Assembly: GCF_003207855.1 (NCBI RefSeq)
Contig: NZ_NKTZ01000003.1
Coordinates: 186,001-250,000 of the forward strand
Reading direction: 5' to 3'
DNA from: Komagataeibacter rhaeticus
GTDB taxonomy: Bacteria > Pseudomonadota > Alphaproteobacteria > Acetobacterales > Acetobacteraceae
Length of the DNA: 64,000 nucleotides
Part shown: in pieces, positions 62,695 to 64,000 of the stretch
Numbering within the stretch: the first letter of the stretch is position 1
Layout of the letters: every line of letters begins with the position of its first letter
Translations under genes and position numbers: made by a program
Notes under the pieces: generated by a model
What the model was told of the DNA's origin: nothing
The model's database searches: none
The model's input: only the letters and a program-made list of their open reading frames with translations

Positions 62695-64000
62695 TCAGGC
62701 GGCTACGGTGGAGCTGAGCGTGCGGCGCACCGCCAGATGCCAGCCCGCCACCATACTGTCGCGCTGGGCCTTGTCCATTGTCGGGCGGAACAGGTGCCCG
62801 CGCGTCCAGGTGCCCTCCAGTTCGGGGATGCTGCTCCATACGCCCGTGGCCAGCCCCGCCAGGAAGGCCGCCCCCAGCGCGGTCGTCTCGACCTGCCGGG
62901 GACGTTCCACCGGGGTCTGGAGCATATCGGCCAGGAACTGGCAGAACCAGTCATTGACCGACATCCCGCCATCAACACGCAGTGCGTTCAGCTTTCCGCC
63001 GCCGTCCTCGCGCATCGCCTCCATCAGGTCCAGCGTCTGGTAGGCCACCGATTCCAGGGCCGCGCGCGCGATATGGGCCGCGGTCGAACCCAGCGTCATG
63101 CCGCAGATCAGGCCACGGGCGTCGGGGTCCCAGTGCGGCGCGCCAAGGCCCACGAAGCCGGGCACCATGTACACGCCATGGCTGTGCGGCACGCGGGTTG
63201 CCATGTCATCGGTCTGGGAGGCATGGGTGATCAGGCCCAGCCCGTCACGCAGCCAGCGGATGGCCGCACCGGCCACGAAAATCGAGCCTTCCAGCGCATA
63301 GACCGTCTCGTCACCAATACGGTAGGCGATGGTGGTCAGCATCCGGTTTTCGGAATTGACAGGCGTGGTGCCGGTGTTGAGCAGCGCGAAGCAGCCGGTG
63401 CCATAGGTTGCCTTGGCGGTGCCGGGCTTGAAACAGGCCTGGCCGACCATGGCGGCGTTCTGGTCGCCTGCCATGCCGGCCACTTTCAGCGGTTCACCAA
63501 ACAGGTCGGCTTCCGTCTCACCAAAGATCTCGCTGTTGGTGCGGACTTCGGGCAGGATGGCGCGCGGCACGTTGAACAGGGCCAGAAGCTCGTCATCCCA
63601 CGCGCAGGTATGGATGTTGAACAGAAGCGTGCGCGAGGCATTGGTCGTGTCGGTCGCGTGCACGCGGCCGCCGGTCAGCCGCCACAGAAGAAAACTGTCG
63701 ATGGTGCCGCAGGCCAGTTCACCACGCTCGGCGCGCGCGCGCGCACCTTCCACATTGTCCAGTATCCACGCAATCTTGGTGGCGGAAAAATAGGGGTCGA
63801 GCAGCAGGCCCGTGCGCTCGCGCACCAGGGGTTCGTAACCCTGCTCGTGCATGCGCATGCAGACCGGTGTCGTGCGGCGGTCCTGCCAGACGATGGCGCG
63901 ATGGACGGGGCTGCCGGTCTTGCGGTCCCATACCACGATCGTCTCGCGCTGGTTGGTGATGCCGATACCCGCGATGGTGGCGGGACCGCCCACCTTCGCT
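62695..64000 (-). CDS. glpK: Glycerol kinase, C-terminal part (runs off the right edge)
   Basis: The frame continues through the window end, so about the first 70 residues are missing. [71 protein letters not shown] and [11 protein letters not shown] belong to the FGGY kinase core. The adenosine motif is [21 protein letters not shown]. It phosphorylates glycerol to glycerol-3-phosphate. As the first in-window gene of the operon it would be the main target of GlpR, though upstream genes such as glpF or glpD may lie outside. Confidence 0.95.
   Translation of the reverse strand, partial: AKVGGPATIAGIGITNQRETIVVWDRKTGSPVHRAIVWQDRRTTPVCMRMHEQGYEPLVRERTGLLLDPYFSATKIAWILDNVEGARARAERGELACGTIDSFLLWRLTGGRVHATDTTNASRTLLFNIHTCAWDDELLALFNVPRAILPEVRTNSEIFGETEADLFGEPLKVAGMAGDQNAAMVGQACFKPGTAKATYGTGCFALLNTGTTPVNSENRMLTTIAYRIGDETVYALEGSIFVAGAAIRWLRDGLGLITHASQTDDMATRVPHSHGVYMVPGFVGLGAPHWDPDARGLICGMTLGSTAAHIARAALESVAYQTLDLMEAMREDGGGKLNALRVDGGMSVNDWFCQFLADMLQTPVERPRQVETTALGAAFLAGLATGVWSSIPELEGTWTRGHLFRPTMDKAQRDSMVAGWHLAVRRTLSSTVAA

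Noticed and set aside
60668-63043. A 791-codon plus-strand open frame opposite fba, glpX and glpK
   Set aside because: It is antisense to three well-supported enzymes; His/Arg/Gln-rich sequence is typical of shadow frames in GC-rich DNA.
1-64000. tRNA, rRNA, IS element or prophage
   Set aside because: No transposase, integrase or phage-like protein and no recognisable tRNA or rRNA sequence was seen by eye; a covariance-model scan would be needed to exclude a single tRNA.

Overview
The window is GC-rich, gene-dense chromosomal DNA from an alphaproteobacterium. It most resembles an acetic acid bacterium (Acetobacteraceae, Komagataeibacter/Gluconacetobacter-like). I base this on remembered family resemblances, not a search: an alpha-amino acid ester hydrolase very like the Acetobacter enzyme, OprB-type porin, SatP acetate carrier, MucR and an alphaproteobacterial-type Fur. 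I recognised no tRNA, rRNA, CRISPR array, insertion sequence or prophage. Both edges cut genes (cdh on the left, glpK on the right).

Layout. 1-3.9 kb: CDP-diacylglycerol diphosphatase, a POT peptide transporter overlapping a secreted ester hydrolase. 4.8-15 kb: TonB receptor with a coupled 39-codon leader ORF, YegD-like Hsp70, thioredoxin-like protein, di-haem cytochrome c peroxidase, TSUP transporter, M1 peptidase. 15-17 kb: mucR and a 1.5 kb stretch without clear genes. 17-20 kb: P19-type iron protein and a four-helix membrane protein diverging from a Fur box, then an OprB porin. 20-29 kb: SGNH-like protein, FUSC exporter, small envelope proteins, a possible small RNA, and an exported amine oxidase / cytochrome c / RidA operon, then satP. 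29-39 kb: ogt, beta-propeller plus creatininase, katE, SelW-like protein, DUF4112, an internally deleted D-lactate dehydrogenase remnant and a full-length relative, TPR/GT9 protein, nitroreductase. 39.7-46.7 kb: phosphate island (phoU, pstB, pstA, frameshifted pstC, Pho-box-like sites, pit, ppk2 with a 54-aa upstream gene). 46.9-52.5 kb: AEC transporter, bacterioferritin and fur behind Fur-like sites, a TetR regulator, a frameshifted outer-membrane alginate-export-like gene. 52.9-57.1 kb: sulfate ABC operon ending in an Rrf2 regulator. 57.3-64 kb: NDH-2, an SDR, and the glpK-glpX-fba-glpR operon.

Working together: phosphate (high-affinity Pst, low-affinity Pit, polyphosphate PPK2, PhoU), sulfate (Sbp-CysTWA with Rrf2) and iron (P19, Bfr, Fur) form three nutrient modules. 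Glycerol kinase, fructose-bisphosphatase and aldolase form a glycerol-to-hexose route under GlpR. The amine oxidase operon looks like a complete periplasmic oxidation unit that removes its own reactive imine. A two-hairpin intergenic repeat recurs at six places, mostly just 3' of genes. Three genes carry lesions: pstC, the alginate-export-like gene and the dehydrogenase remnant.
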